Shown: positions 13,334-27,735, counted from the first letter of the stretch. The stretch is 64,000 nucleotides of DNA from Prostheceraeus crozeri (GCA_907163375.1 CAJQUW010005701.1:1-64000), one strand, 5' to 3'. Notes: generated by a model from the sequence alone, not told the origin. Numbers and translations: made by a program.

Positions 13334-14256
13334 TGACCATTACTCACCTGAGCAGTTTAAATTAAATGAACATCCACATACAATTTTGTGAAATCTATTC
13401 TGTAGTCGCTCTATTGGCATTTTATCCGATTTGCACTTTATCGATATGCATATCATCTTAGTAAGTGCTCAGGTATCTCCGGTATTCAACAACTCGCACT
13501 CTGTCAGTCACAAACGTTTTCAAATTATGTTAAATAGCCAGATATCAGCTGTCGTGGTCAAATAAATTTTACTCTGACTGATTGAGGAAGTTGGAGAATA
13601 TCATCACGAATAGATGATCTTCAAAATGATAAATGTAACAGAGACAATTTAACCTCAAAAGAATCTTTATAGAAGACAAATGTTAGAAATTTGATGCCAC
13701 CAATTGCACAAGTTTCTTATGTTTATCATTCTCATCAAATAAATCTGAGACGCCACATGATGTTCAAAACTTTGAAATTGTAAGTTTCACTATCTCTTGT
13801 GTCTGCAGTAGAATTTGTTGACAATGTTTGTTCGTCTGGAATATTTTCACTGACTTCAGTTAACCATGGCCAGTAGATAAATCTTAGAATTTTATCTTAA
13901 TTGAATAGATAAACAGAAATACTCAAACCAGGCTTGCTAGTGGGAGTGGGAAACTCATAGGAATAGGCTGTGGTTCTCAAACAACCCAGATGGGACAGTT
14001 AAAAGGAAAATGTATTCGTTTACAGACTCTATGTTCTGTGTTGTTAAATAAATTTGTAGGTATGATCACATCATCATAACCTTAATATGTCCAGCGTTGT
14101 CTTCACTGACGAATCAGAAAGTGTCCCACAAAATAACGGTACTAAAAATGCCAATAGCTTGTGTAACTTAAATCTCGTAAAATTTGCATTCTCATTTCAT
14201 TGTTCTCTAACTGCATATTGCTATCAGGAATAACTCCATTTGTCATTGTTTCATTT
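13334..14256. other. Host intergenic or intronic DNA, no gene seen
   Basis: Composition changes to that of the rest of the window. No ORF or recognisable repeat was identified. Confidence 0.5.
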
Positions 14257-14264
14257 TGTTATAT

Positions 14265-14960
14265 CAGTGGTGGGCAACGCGTGGCCCGCGGGCCATTATA
14301 TTGGGTGGCCCGCCACCGCTTCTCATATCTCAAGTGGCCCGCTGACATTATTTCAATCAATAATGTGAAAATGATTCACTCCGACTATGGGGAGCCTCTT
14401 CAGAATTTTCAAAACCATTAATTCACAACTAAGTGAGCAATATGATGGCACAAAAAAACAGAAATCCACATTCGAATCATCCAACCATGCTCCTTTCATA
14501 ATGAATATCTTCTCGCACAAGCGCTAAATGGTCATCACCTGCGCGAGTTTATGCTAAGCCACATAGTATTCGATGCCCTGCTGAGCATGTTTCTCTACGT
14601 AATGAGGTAATGTCAGTCACATCCACAAATGCATCCATCCAAAAAGTCATACCGTTTAATTACACAAAAGAAAAGCTTTCACGTTTTGTTAAACGCCTGT
14701 TTGCTCCTCAGCACTCGCATGAATTGTAGAAAGTAAATAATCATTCCTTAATATTAAACAAATTACATCTAGTTGCGTACAATACTGCTGTATGCATTTA
14801 CATGTAAAATGTTGTTATGTTATACGACCACTATGAACGTACGGTACAGCAGCCCATGTGTGCACTTAAAAGTACGGAACAAAAGAATATAAAGCATATA
14901 ATGCTGTCTTTTAAAACTGATGGCCCGCGAGCCTTTTCCCAACTTGGTTGCCCACCACTG
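14265..14960 (-). mobile_element. hAT-type non-autonomous element with exact 8-bp target duplication
   Basis: The element starts CAGTGGTGGGCAACG and ends with the near-complement TTGCCCACCACTG. It is flanked by the identical 8-bp sequence TGTTATAT at 14,257-14,264 and 14,961-14,968. An 8-bp duplication with C-A-G...C-T-G ends is diagnostic of hAT transposons. The 696-bp interior holds no transposase. Related, inverted copies lie in the 2.54-kb array and at 58,554-59,550. Confidence 0.92.
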
Positions 14961-15054
14961 TGTTATATCATAGATTCTTACTTCCTTGTAATCTTGTTTC
15001 TTATATCAACTTAATTAAAATGATCATAAGTAATCGCCATGAGACTTAATAATA

Positions 15055-15141
15055 AAGATAAATTAAAAAAATTCAACGTAGTCTCAAGAGAGACTCTTGA
15101 GTAGTCTCTTGAGACTACGTTGAATTTTTTTAATTTATCTT
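15055..15141. repeat. Perfect 36-bp inverted repeat with 15-nt loop
   Basis: The arms 15,055-15,090 and 15,106-15,141 are exactly complementary. The loop (15,091-15,105) repeats words of the arms (AGACTCTTGAG), so alternative pairings exist. The total is 87 bp. It may be a tiny foldback element or a replication-derived palindrome. Confidence 0.95.
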
Positions 15142-15979
15142 AATTAGAATGTATATTTTTGTTGATTAGCAGTCTTATGCATGTTATTTGACAACACCAT
15201 CTGTCAAAACATGTCAAGGTTATGCATGGACTCATTGTATTGTTGTTGGTTTACCCGGTTGCGTCCAGCGGATAAGAGGCTTCGTATCTCATCACGCACT
15301 TCTCAGTGCTAAGTTTGCTTGATTTCGTTTGCGGTCTTGCAATAACCTTAGTATGTTGCATGCGGCAGTAGACGAAGATGAGACCATCCCTTTTTTCTCT
15401 TTATTCCTCGTGTCGCGATTTCCATTATACAGTACTTTTGCTTGATGTATGAGCGAATCAATGATAATAATAGTAAACGCATATATGGATACAAGCATCA
15501 ATAATAAAAATGTGAGGTTTAAATACAAAAATACATCGCATATTTATCACAAAAAGTAAGTCAATAGCAAGTCAAGCTCAAAATGTTGGAAATGACTAAC
15601 CATGTATCGGTTCGTACGTGCTAGCAATATAGTTGAAATCGTTGATGAGACTGCGGGACTCCGAAACCTTATGTCAAACACTTTCCTGAATGCTTATAAA
15701 TTTGATCATGATATATGTATGTTTTCTGCTTGTAGGAGTAGTAACTTTTGCCATTTTAAGGAATGCAGTCCAACAGTCTCTCATGATAAAACAACTACAT
15801 TAGTATTAATTAAACAATTAAATTAGTAAATGCAATGTGAATGTTAAATAATATTTTTACGCCGCCTTGTCATGTGAGTCTCAAATTACTCTCGCTAATT
15901 TTTCAAATTAAAACAAAGTAAGCACTACTGCAAGATGATTATTGGAAAAGAATTACCGCTGTTTTTGAAATTAAAGTGT

Positions 15980-16821
15980 ATATTGACCGCTCCACGTGTA
16001 TCGGCCAGCTCTCATTCAGGCACTACGCGAAACGAACACTTATCAGATTGACAATGAAATGACAAAAGACTGAAAACAATAAAGTGAGTGAGCATGTAGC
16101 AAAGTGGATATCAAATGAAGTGCACTGCCCTCCGAGATCAACTCGACGTACAAATAGGACGATCACACGTCATCTACAAGTTTAACTGTTTGTATAGTGA
16201 TGCTTGTAATCATTCAAAGTTTTATTGACTTCCCAGTGGCGTCATACTCAAAGAATTTACCCCTGATCTGTGTTCAAAAGGAATTTGTGATTGATTTGGT
16301 TTTACCTTGCTGATATCCAAAATGCTCCGTCCATTTTTCTTTTTGCTTGCTTTTGTGTCCGTCCGTACTTTAATTTTGTTAATAACTGCTTTTTTAGTAT
16401 ATCTTAACTCCATAGCTTTGTATTATAACTTTTATCAATTCTACCTATTTACTCGTATAATTATATCATTATTTAATTTTGTATTTCTATTATATACTTT
16501 GCTTCGATATCGTCCGTCCTTACTAAACTGGTATTATTTCTAATTTCTTCTGAGTCCTTTTCCTGGTCTTGATTCGGAGTCATTGTTATTTGTAGACATT
16601 TGCGTAGCCAATGCATTAAGCAGACATTTTTCCATGATCTTTTGTTATTTATCATAGGAATAAAATGTTTGTAATTTCTACAAAGCCATTTTTGTTGTCT
16701 TCAGTCTTGCGTCATTTCATTGTCATTCTGATAAGTGATCGTTTCGTGATTCTATGTGTGCAATTCAGTCCAGCTCTGTGCCTGAATAAGAGCTGGCCGA
16801 AAAATGACATGCGGTCAATAT
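15980..16821. mobile_element. Foldback/MITE-like element with arms of about 100-130 bp
   Basis: The left arm (15,980-16,080) and right arm (16,688-16,821) are imperfect reverse complements. Shared words include ATATTGACCGC, TCGGCCAGCTC, CACTTATCAGA and GACAATGAAATGAC. The interior of about 600 bp has only short minus-strand ORFs. No clear target duplication was found, so the superfamily is open. Confidence 0.7.
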
Positions 16822-19800
16822 TCACGTACGTTTAATAGGCATCAATATTTCATCTGTAAATGCTGCAAGGTATCAAACTTCTCCCGACATCATTGGAAAG
16901 TAATTTTCTCGTTTGGATATAGGTTAGAGCGATTAGTTTCGAAGTTCCGGCATTTTATAGAACACCGGAGATTTCAGTCCCTAACTCCCATTGATGTCTA
17001 TGCAATCAGTTTCTGTATACTATTTGATAACTGAAAATTTCGATGCCAGTTTGTCAATGAAGATGGCAATATTCCCCATACCAAGCACATGAACAGGATA
17101 GCTCAAACTATAGATAAGTGTGCTTAAGAGAGTATTGGGAATCGGTGTAACGATTTTAAATGTATCTCACCCGTCTCAATATCACGTCTTATAATAGAGC
17201 ATGTGTGGTGAATCGGATACATTTCCTGGCTCAACTTACTATTCAACGCCTCCTCAGCCGCCACTACAGATCGCTTGCGAATTCTCTTGTTTCTCGACTT
17301 GAAATCTGATGACAGGGCGTGTGCATGTCATTCAGACTGGTTTGTAAGTTGAGAAGAGGTAAGATGATGAAAACATGCGACCTTTTTTACTTGCACTCCT
17401 TCTCGACTTACTGCTTTTGCTTATCTGTTGTTGAGTTACAAAATAACACCCGACAGTTGACTTGTTACTCGTTCAGCCTGGAAAAATATGTGAACAACAA
17501 GTTCTTTCCCTAATATGTACCTTTGTAGAGGATAGGAAATAATTTAAGCTGTCGCAATATATTCCGTCTTTCTTTCAATACATTTGCTGAACTTCTTTGA
17601 CGGGTTTAGTCGCATTGAATGCAATCTAGATGACAATATGTGTCATTAAAACATGTTTGCTTTGAAGAAATTGGATTTCCTATGCATGTGTATTTATGTT
17701 CGAGTATTAACCGTTCATGTGCTCGTAAAATACATGTATATCATGTATGAATATGCAAAAATCTACTATCAATCGTAATTGCACGTAGGGGAGCAGCCGA
17801 GCCATAGCCCTTCTTGCCATAAAGGTCGGTACATTTTTTTGATTTTCTGAAAAAATTAAAACGTTGGATACTAAACTGCACACTTAAAATTATTCTATTG
17901 AACACGTCAAATATATTGTACTTGGATTTTCATGTAATTCTAGGCACTGCTTTTGGAATTCAGCAGGCAAGCTAAATCGTCCCCTCCCCCTCATAATCTC
18001 TATACATTTGGGATCCCAGTGTTGATATGGTTATTTTAAATGCTGCTGTTCTGTACGTCCTTTTGAAAATAGGTTTGCGTTGATGCCTTAAAGTGTCCGC
18101 TTCTCGATATTGGACATGAAGAAATCTGGTCAATTTTACATAGGCTACAACAACTACGAACGACGGATCGATTGAAGATGCTAATGAAGAAAGTAGTATA
18201 TTCTTCGTAAGCTTCGTACAATTAAATCAATCAGAAGTGCTTATAAGTGTTTATATCAAATATGAAGCATTTCTTCAGCCGGTTTAGGATAAGAGTGGAA
18301 CAAACACCCACTTCTTTCATTAGGAATAGAAAGACGTACAGAAATAATTGAAATGGTGCATGCATTTTCAAGATGTTATTTATCGCATGGGTTAATAACT
18401 CGACATGTTCATGCCGACCTTTCATCTTTAGTTTATAGATAAAGATAAAAAATGACTACAAGTTTTGATTTATTTACCGTCCCCTCAAAAGTTGGGTCGA
18501 CTAGCCGTTGCGAGTATTACGCATCCCACTCTGTACTAGAGTATGTATCTCTATGCTTTAAGTATTCATCTATATTTATGGCTCCAAGTGACCAATTTTA
18601 TTACACGATTTTCCACTAGGGTAGATGTTTGAGCTTGTATTCTTCCGCTTCCTGAATTCTTCGAACTTTTTAACCGTGTCGTGATTTAATTTAAATAGTA
18701 TGTTGATAAATGTTTGAATTTTTCCGACGTTTTGCCCATTTAAGTACATTTATGAAACGGCCTCGGTGTTCTAATGGGCAATTTGAAAGCGCAACATTTT
18801 TTTGCAATATTTAGCTACGGTCAATTTCGTGGTAAGAAGTAACTGTTTCCTTAACCGTGTGAACCCCTGCAAAGGCTAAATGCCTGGATGCAAGACAGCT
18901 ATGTGACTAGAAGATTAGGAGCAAGATTTCATAACAAGAAGATTATACAGTATAATTAGGAGGAAAACTGAATAAGTCGACAATATTAAAAAACGATGTA
19001 CCATGACAGAGGTACATATATGCTGATACTTTCAAATGATCAACTCTGCATGTAGATAAGTGGGAGTTGAAAGCTCAACATGGAGATATTGGAGATGCAT
19101 CTTAAGGAAGCTTGTTGGTCCACACCCTTGCTGTTCCTTGAAGGACAACAAGTACGACAACAATGATTGGTGACTAAGTATGAATTCAGAAATCATTATT
19201 TCCTATGCATCACCAGCGTCACATTCATCACCCGGAGGCTGCAAAGGACCAAGGTGGCTGTCAGGCACTGCCTGTGTGGACCTGTGTGGCAACTATCCCG
19301 AGCGACTGTGTCTCTCACATAGTCCTGTTTAGTCATCTCTTACGGTACACAGGGATAAGTCGACCCAATTACAAGGCCTTTGACCGCACGACATAGATCT
19401 TCTGTCAGCAGCGAATCTCACTCTTTCACAATGTGATCAGTTTGATCACCGACACCAGTGAAGCACAGAAGCATTTTCGAAAATAGATCGAACATATGCA
19501 TCAAATCAAATGGTGCTTTGTGTTGTTAGGGACCGCTCGGAATAACCACTGCGGATGGCTACGTAGCCCCACATTGAAATCAAAATTAAATTCGTTTCAT
19601 TGTATCCATGAAATTTTCGCATTCTCATCTTGCGCCGGACTTCTTAATAAAGTCCCAACTATGCACTGACGTGGACAGGCGTGCAATCACTTTCCTTTTG
19701 CAAACATGCCGAGTTACTCGAACTTCGGCCCGAAGCAGTACATTTCTCTGTTTGGGACTCGTCAAACAATCTGTATGAGGAAATCAACATTCAAGTCAGC

Positions 19801-22539
19801 ATTATCAAAAAACAGGTCGCAAAGTCGAGAAGAGAATGTAGATGGCTGATTTTACATGAGTATCGCTTTATTCTCTCATGAGAATCTTTCTTTAGCCTTA
19901 ATCTACCTCGCCCATCATCCAATTTCATGCATCTGTTGTAGAGTTCTGATGCAAAATCAGTTAGTGTGACATAAGGGCGACCTTACTTTTAACTCTGACG
20001 ACTTTGAAACGAGACTCTGTTTGTTGTAACCTGATATTTTATTGAAGATAAGTCGATTGCTGAGGTATGAATTGAACTTAGCATGAATATCAGCAAAGAC
20101 AAATGGAGACATGCAAAGCCGAGAACAACAAAGATACACATTTTTTAGGACTGATACTTACACATCGCACGCTTTTATCCTTTGAGGATTCCTTTTGTCC
20201 TAGGCGTTTTTATGCGTCATTGCCCTAGTTGAAATGAATCACTTCAACTAGTTATTTGAAACAAGGGCTTCTAACGTTTTTGTAATTGTTTGACAGCAAC
20301 TTTAACAGAAGAATAACTAAATTGTATCAAGTCCGTTCTAATTCAGCAAATGTCAAAATTGCTTGAACTCAACCATTGCAAATATGTAGATTTTTGTTTT
20401 CCATTTCAGTTTACCGAATGATTCAAAATCTATTTAGATTAACTGTGAATATACATGCATGTGCCATAAACTCTAATACAACATCAAGGTGATACATCTT
20501 TCAGTCACTCCACCTAGGTGGAACTCTACTTTTCAGCTATCTCATTGTCGAAAATTGAAAAATGCATCGTTGTTCGCTTTATTCTTTATACTTTTTAAAG
20601 CCCTATTTCTCAAAATGTTTTCCTAGATTCTGATGTGCCTAGGCCTAGATTATAAAATCATTCCCAATAAATTACATATGGAGGTAGTAAGTATTTTACC
20701 AACATCGGCATGTTATAACTACAATTTATCCTTACCTAGCAAATTTACTTATCATTACCCGGAAACTAGTAATTCGGGCACAAAATGAACCCATAGGATG
20801 GCTTCACAATGGGAATGAAGAGTGATGTCACATATGAGCCTTAAAATATTGCAATCATAATGTTGCCTAAGGTTAGGTCAATGCATAGGCTACTTGTCAC
20901 ATCAATGTGCAAAAGAGAAGAAGATGGAATTCATTGCATGATGCGTCACTTGTTTGTTTTTCATGAAACACGAAAGCATCCGCGGCTATAGACGGCGAAT
21001 AAGATATTGTAATTAGTAAAAACCTTTACGCAGTCAAATTTCTTGGTAGGCTAACTACCACTTATGCATAGCGTTGCTTTACTGATAGACTTAGATTTAA
21101 ATTCTATTTGAGCGACTGTTAATAGTAAATGAATAAATCAGAGGCATGCAAATTTCACCGCATATACAATCACTCATGTATATACGATCACCCTGTAATC
21201 TGTACGCTTGTGCAGTGTAATGACCAAAATTGACCGTTTCTAGCATTAAAGCGGTTTCCAGAAAAACCAATGAATGGCTTAAGAAAGCTGGAATAGAAAC
21301 AGAGAAAAATGGATTTCCGAAGAAGAGATTGAAAAAGGACTGGATTGGTGATATCCATGATAACAGAGATTGTACGTGATTTCAGGCTACGAAGTGGTCA
21401 TTTAGTTTTCTTTATTTGATGTTGAATTTATTGGCAAACAAACTTGGAATCTGGTAAAGATCAACTAGTTTTTTTGGGCTTCCTTCACAAGATGAATAGA
21501 AACTCAGGCCCACTTTTTCCTGCAAACAAACTTGTTTTCATCAAGAAGCAATTCAATGGTTTTCACAGCTAGAATTCTTTCTATTCCTTAGTAAACATCA
21601 TCCAAATGTGGTATTTGGCTTTGATAATGAATTTTTCTATTTCGACATTTTCAGCGAGCCGTTGAGACGCACTCGCTCTTCACGTAATGTCGATTTATGG
21701 ATGACTGCTGCAGCCGTCATGTGGTTAGCAATTGACACTATTCTTTTTAATTGAATCTAAGGGATCGAATTGATAATTTCGCACTATTTGGAAGTTATTG
21801 TGCTCCTGGCTTTATATCGGCTGATAATCATTAAGATGGTAGAAGATTGCAGGGTGTAGTGTGCATTGTGTGCTATCTTTCATGATTTACAGCCAAATAT
21901 CAAAGCTGGAATATCTAACCGCATGACAGCAACCTGTTGTCATGTTTATAAAATTTTATAAGAGTTGCACTGAAGCACTTGTCAAAGCATAGGCGAAATC
22001 ACAGCATTGTTTCGCGTTCTAGGTTGTGGTGTGATAATCACTTAAAACTTCGAAATCTTGAAGACATGGTCTCTATCTTTCATAATAAATATTCTTATTT
22101 TCTAGAATTCAATGCAAATTTTAAAGAGTACTAGGAAAATTCTAGAAGTGCCAGAGAATTTCAAGCAGACTTGCATAGGCTTCCTTTCATTTTATCTTGC
22201 AAACACTTGCAATTGACTCTCATCATGCTTAGGCCCTGCGTCTTTATGACGGTTCGAATGAAATTCTTTAAAGCTAGATGGAAACAGATGTTATGTAAAT
22301 ATGCAACAAAAATGGCAAAAAATTACAGTGACTAATTTACTAAGTCAGTGGTGCACGAAACGTCTGGTTTTTAGCTTATTTGCTTAGCAAGGACAGAGTT
22401 CATTTTCGTTTTTTCAAGATACCTGAGTACATTAGAAGATGCAGAAATATTCGAAGCAATGTGTACTTCATATACAAATTACCATGTGAATTGGACAACA
22501 TCTCGACATTACCTGGCTTCAGGCAGTCTCTCTGTGTCA
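16822..22539. other. Gene-poor host stretch
   Basis: I find only short ORFs without recognisable domains and no clear splice-bounded exons. Upstream exons of the TBC1D16-like gene could be here but were not identifiable by eye. Confidence 0.45.
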
Positions 22540-22675
22540 TTTCGACAAAATGGCTGCTTTATACTCTGAAGGGTCTGGACCCGAAACGTCGAGTAAAAAC
22601 TCGTTTTTTCTGTTTTAATAACTAACGGATTTTCAGAAATTCAAGGGAGTGCGTTTCTCGATTACGAGTGTAGCC
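22540..22675 (+). repeat. Dispersed repeat (GGACCCGAAACGTCG family), copy 1
   Basis: The motif GAAGGGTCTGGACCCGAAAC followed by a T-run and AGAAATTCAAGGGAGTG matches, in reverse, 31,203-31,325. It resembles a motif common in repeats of aquatic invertebrates; the class is unknown. Confidence 0.7.
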
Positions 22676-22749
22676 TATAATCATGATCCTCCCGTTTGAT
22701 GCCATCACTTATAGTCTCTCTGTGAAAAAGATCCTTCGGACGGATCACT

Positions 22750-22941
22750 GGCTGGCTGCTGGAATTCTGAATGCTGAATGAATAGTTTAGCGTCAGTCAG
22801 TTAGACTTTTTTAATCGAGCGTTGTGATCTTTTTGTCTGGTTGCCCTTCCTGACGACTTCCAATGACACTTCGCGACTCGACCTCTGGACCGAAAGATCG
22901 CTAGGCCAAGCATTTAACCACTGTGCCACGGAGACCACTGG
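22750..22941 (-). repeat. tRNA-derived SINE, copy 1
   Basis: The reverse strand reads GGTCTCCGTGGCACAGTGGT (A-box-like), then GGTCCAGAGGTCGAGTC (B-box-like), then a body containing AGGAAGGGCAACCAG. The same order occurs at 25,181 and 40,928. Confidence 0.8.
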
Positions 22942-25180
22942 TGACATAGCCTATATCTTCGCAATAGGAGCAAAAGTAGGTGCGCTGTATTCACTATGAG
23001 ATTCTAAAATTCTGAGGTCGCGGGAATTGAGATTTCGTGGCCTAAAATGATTTATCATGACCTTGAATTGTCAATACATTTAATTCCCGTCACTTTCTCC
23101 ACATTTTTGTCAACATCAGGGAATGTATCTGTTATTTTATGATATAGCTATGATTTCAAAAGGCTTCATTTCATGATATAGAAATTTGAAGCTTGAATTG
23201 AATCAATTTATTATCATAATTGAATGATGTTCTCCTAGTTGAACTAATTATGTTGCATGCTTAAAAGATTTTTCTTTCCAGTTTGCTGTGACCGAGATGG
23301 CAGATAAAAAGAAGTAATTGTAAAATATCACTGTGCTGCAAAATATCAATTTGATCGAAACTCGCACATTTCGGTGCACATGCCCGATAACCGCTGTAGG
23401 CAAAATAGCAGGTGCAACGCGCGGAAGTCTTAGGATTCACTGTACTCGTGACTCTCTTCGAATAAACATCGTGGCGTTAAATGAAAGAAATATGGATTGG
23501 ATTTAATTATGCTGCACTTTTGCAAAATACTAATTGCCCAAGTGTGACATCAACAGAGATGAATTGATTCATGCACAGCAAACATCTGACTCATTCCCTA
23601 AATATTTCGCCTCTTGATTGCTGATTCAAAAGAATGCAAAAGTGCTCCATTTCCTGATCTCATAAATTTCTAATCTTTACGCATTTTATAGAACTCAAGT
23701 CACGTGTGCTGACGTGTGGCTCACTACTATCTCGTCTGGCTTAGAGTTCATTCAGTAGGAGGATTGCGAAGATTGATTGATTTCCATAAACTGAAGAAGG
23801 AATTTCGAAATAGCTTTCTTTCCTTCTATCATAGAGATGATCATTTTTGATGTTTCATCAGAAATTCATAAACTCTGAAAAGTATAACGAGAATGCTGCT
23901 GCATTTCTAGGGTCAAAGGATTGTGACACATTTAATAGTTGAATCCTTGGAATTTTTCAAGTATTGAGAAATATTCAATTTTCCAACTATTCCCGTCCAT
24001 GATTTAATTTTTCCCGTGACTGATTTAATTCACTATTCATTATATGAGTCGCAGATGTCGATGAGCGAATATTGACAGGATCATGTTGAAAATAGATGTA
24101 TGAAATTGGTGAACACAAATTGGAAAATTTCCGATTTATGCCTGGCAACCTTAATAGAATGCTTTGATTTGAAGTCATGAATAGTGAATTACACATCAGA
24201 GATGGATGAAAAATCGAATTTCATGATAGCGAAATTCAAATGAGCGAGTAGCAAAAATCTTTCGTCATCTTGCACGGGAAGTTTTTCATTATACACTAAG
24301 CCACTTTATGCCGATTTTTATTTTGCGAAGCAAAATTCCTCGACATGTTTCGGCTGAATACACAGTCTTAAGGGGAGATCTCAACACGTCGAGGAATTTT
24401 AATGCGCAAAATGAATATCGCCCTAAACATGTGGGAGCGACTATTTGTCTTGTGGCAAATTGTGTAACTATCAAACTCCTTAAAACGCATGTAAAAAATA
24501 GCGAATTTCCACAATAATTAATCTTCAATTATGCGCAAGTTGAAGCTAGTCCGGAAAAAGGATCGATAGTCGATGCTGATAGCAAAGTAAGTTCTTCTTT
24601 GTTATTATCTCATGTAAATCAAGCAGTTATTCTGTAAAGTACTCTCCACCGGTTTCAGACAAGAGTTTAGAATAGAACAGTCACTCTTTTCCTTCGTTTG
24701 GAATAGAGAGGTGTGCAAAATACATTAAATTCAAATAGTACAAGCGTTTAGAAACTTTCTAAGACATCAGACAATGATGATAGTATAGGATGGCGGCTAA
24801 AAGGAAGTGATTTTTCATTATTTCAGAAAAAAAGTGTTGTGATCTCCTCGTATATCATAATGCCGGTAAAAGATAGGTTAGGGATCTACAATCCCTGATC
24901 GCTTTCGAACTTCGCTCTTCATCAGGGGGTGAAGTAGGTAAAAGCAGCAGTACCAAGAGACTATTTGTTACAGTGCTTTAGACAGTACTACAGCTCTATT
25001 TGCATTATGTGGTTCATATCAACCAATGTGGTCCTGATATTTAGAAGATGAAGTTACTCAAAATACATTTTCTACATCCACTTATATGCAGTAAACGGTT
25101 GTTGAAATCCCATTACTTTCATTTCCTTCAGCTTTATCTAATATAGATACTTTTACGTTATCCTCTAGATGACAATGTTA
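22942..25180. other. Host non-coding stretch with one small inverted repeat
   Basis: No gene is seen. At 24,320-24,347 and 24,385-24,412 lie 28-nt inverted arms (core AATTCCTCGAC) around a 37-nt centre, giving overlapping short ORFs on both strands that are artefacts of the palindrome. Confidence 0.6.
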
Positions 25181-25330
25181 GTGGTCTCCGTGGCACAGTG
25201 TTTAAGTGCATTTTAGAGAGGTCCCGAGGTCGAGCTTCGTGTGTGTCATTAGAAGTCGGCAGGAAGGGCATCCGGACTAAAAGTGCCATAATACCAGTAG
25301 TCCGCCAGCCAGAACGAGTTTCTGTAGGGA
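25181..25330 (+). repeat. tRNA-derived SINE, copy 2
   Basis: It begins GTGGTCTCCGTGGCACAGTG, with a B-box-like GAGGTCGAGC and the body motif GGCAGGAAGGGCATCCGGAC, as in copy 1. Confidence 0.82.
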
Positions 25331-27735
25331 ACGAGGACGAAAATGAGACTTTCCCAAAACGATGTACACCTCATACCTACCACGAATATATACGTCCGCC
25401 GAGTTCCACCTGGTTCCTCCTCTTGTCTGACAGGATAAAAAACGCATGTTGATCAAATGGGACTCAGATTGCAGTTTGTGATTAAAACTGTTTTTGTTTA
25501 TTACAGTAAAAAAACTAAGTCTGTTTTCAGGTCATTTTTTACCTTGTTCATGAACATTTATCTGTGAAGCTAAACACATTCAGATTCGGCAAACCTGTCT
25601 ACTGTCGGCAAATATCAACATGCTGGCCAACTTTATCCACACTGAACCACATTCTCTCATGCATCGCCGATCTGAAGCATGATAATTTCGCATACACATG
25701 ATAGGATGACATGAAGACCTATCATGGCGAAAATTATGGCTCTAGACTTAGTACTTTTAGCCTAATCAGAGAAAACGTAGAAAATTTCATTTTAACTAAA
25801 AACTGCAATGTGCGTTCCATTGGATTGGTTTGTGCTTTCTTTGATTATGTCTGATAGGAAGAGGAACTAACTAGAACTCGGCGGACGCTCAGATTCGTAG
25901 TATGTATAAGTGTGCATCAATTTGTGATCATTTTCGGCATTGTTTAGACTAGAAAGTTGTTCTGGCTGGCGGACTATAACACTCCAAAAATGTCTGACAA
26001 TGTCAACACCGTTCAAGTCCCCAGTAAGGGCTGAGTAGTGACGACAAAGTACTATGTAGATGATGTAGATGACAATGTTCCAAACTGTGAAATGATGCTA
26101 CTTTATTGAACAATAATGCATTTTTAGAGAGAACTTTCAAGCTTGAAATATTAGGTGATGTTTTTGCTTCATCATTCCGACAAACATCTCTATTTCACAT
26201 TTTTGAAAAATGTTGTTTCATTACCTCAATTGAGATATTCAGAGAAATATGTAGTTCATTATCTTTGAGGGTGTCAATTTCGTAGATTAGTTAATTGATT
26301 ACCTGTGGAAAGCATTGTCATCTCTTTACTCCAAATTTTGTGTTGTGTCGTTTAATGGAAATTTGTAAGTGATACCCAGTATTGATACTTTGACAGAATG
26401 AGTACATTGTAATTAGGTTTCCAAATTTCTCATTAATCACGTCTGCCACCACTGAATTGAGATCTAAAGAATGTCAAATCAGTTCTTCACACCTACAATG
26501 CTCCACAGTTACAAATTTTGTGATAATGAAAATAATAATTCACTGGATGCAAATCAAGAATAGATAGCTAGCTTTTTTCCTAACGAAAGCGAACTAAAGA
26601 AAGTTAAAAAGTTCCTAACGAAAGCTAAAAATCAGAAAACGTGTATATTTGCATGTAGGCTGTATCATAACCACTTTCACAAAGCAGCTATGCAAGTCAC
26701 CTCAGCAGCGTAAACAACCGGTTATCGGATGAAGAATAATAAACCTTTGTTAAGAATTCTCCTTATGCTTCCAAGCTGACGAACTTCAGAATTTTCCTTT
26801 ATCTGTTCAATCATCTTTTTACTTTAGTCAGTTGACAGTTTGTGCAGGGGATGCTGTGAAGTTGTTTTTTGGGACAGTGATGACAAGCGCAAGCCTATGC
26901 CTAAAATATGATCTTCCCAAAGATGTGTTATGAAATTCTACTTTTATTGATAATCGATGCGTTACGGCGCTTAATCTAGCCGTATTTCATGCAATATTAT
27001 TATTTCATTATTATATTTTTATTATTAATATCATTATATTATCATACCGTATTATTACATACATATACAGGCACATGTGGCCTCTCCTTGCATGTATCAC
27101 AATATTAGTCTTCAGCACATTAAAAAATGTTATTCAAGTTGGGGCTGACAAGCACGAGGCCTGTCTGGAGTTGGATGATAGGTTAGATGAGAGGCAAAAA
27201 ATACGTCAAAATTTTCGATCAAGTTCAGTTTATTAACTTGAATCGTATTCAAATTCGCTAGATTTGAGACACTGCACAGTGCTATTAATGGTGTTTTTGA
27301 ATATGCATTCTTTGTTATTTTGATTGGATGATCACATTTATGATGCCACATGATACTTGAGTGATATCCTAGGCATGACACATTACTAAAGTAGACATCA
27401 GAAAACATGGTGCGCAATGTCACCTACATTGCTTGGTTATAAAAATCACTCTTGTTCAATGACTGAACTGAATACTACGAAGTTATTGATTTCATTTATT
27501 TACTGCCCTTTTCTATTTTCAACCTTCTTTCGTAACTCAGCAACACAAGCATTCTGACATGCTTAATTTCTTCTCACATTTCTCGAACACAATATTGCTT
27601 ATCATTGTTTCAAAAATAGATCATGGCATGTCTAGCACTAACGCAACTCATCTCACGAAAAGCTATGACGACTTTCTTCTCAGCTTCGATGTCGTCTGGC
27701 ATACGTCCTTATCCAATTTTCTCTTATTATTGCAG
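25331..27735. other. Probable intron or upstream sequence of the TBC1D16-like gene
   Basis: No exon was recognised. A simple ATT-rich tract lies at 26,991-27,055. Confidence 0.5.

Noticed and set aside
22860-22941. tRNA gene
   Set aside because: Same head occurs at 25,181, 29,127 and 40,928 with a shared body, so it is a SINE.
24289-24528. Overlapping ORFs on both strands of about 70-80 codons
   Set aside because: They arise from an inverted repeat and show no domain.
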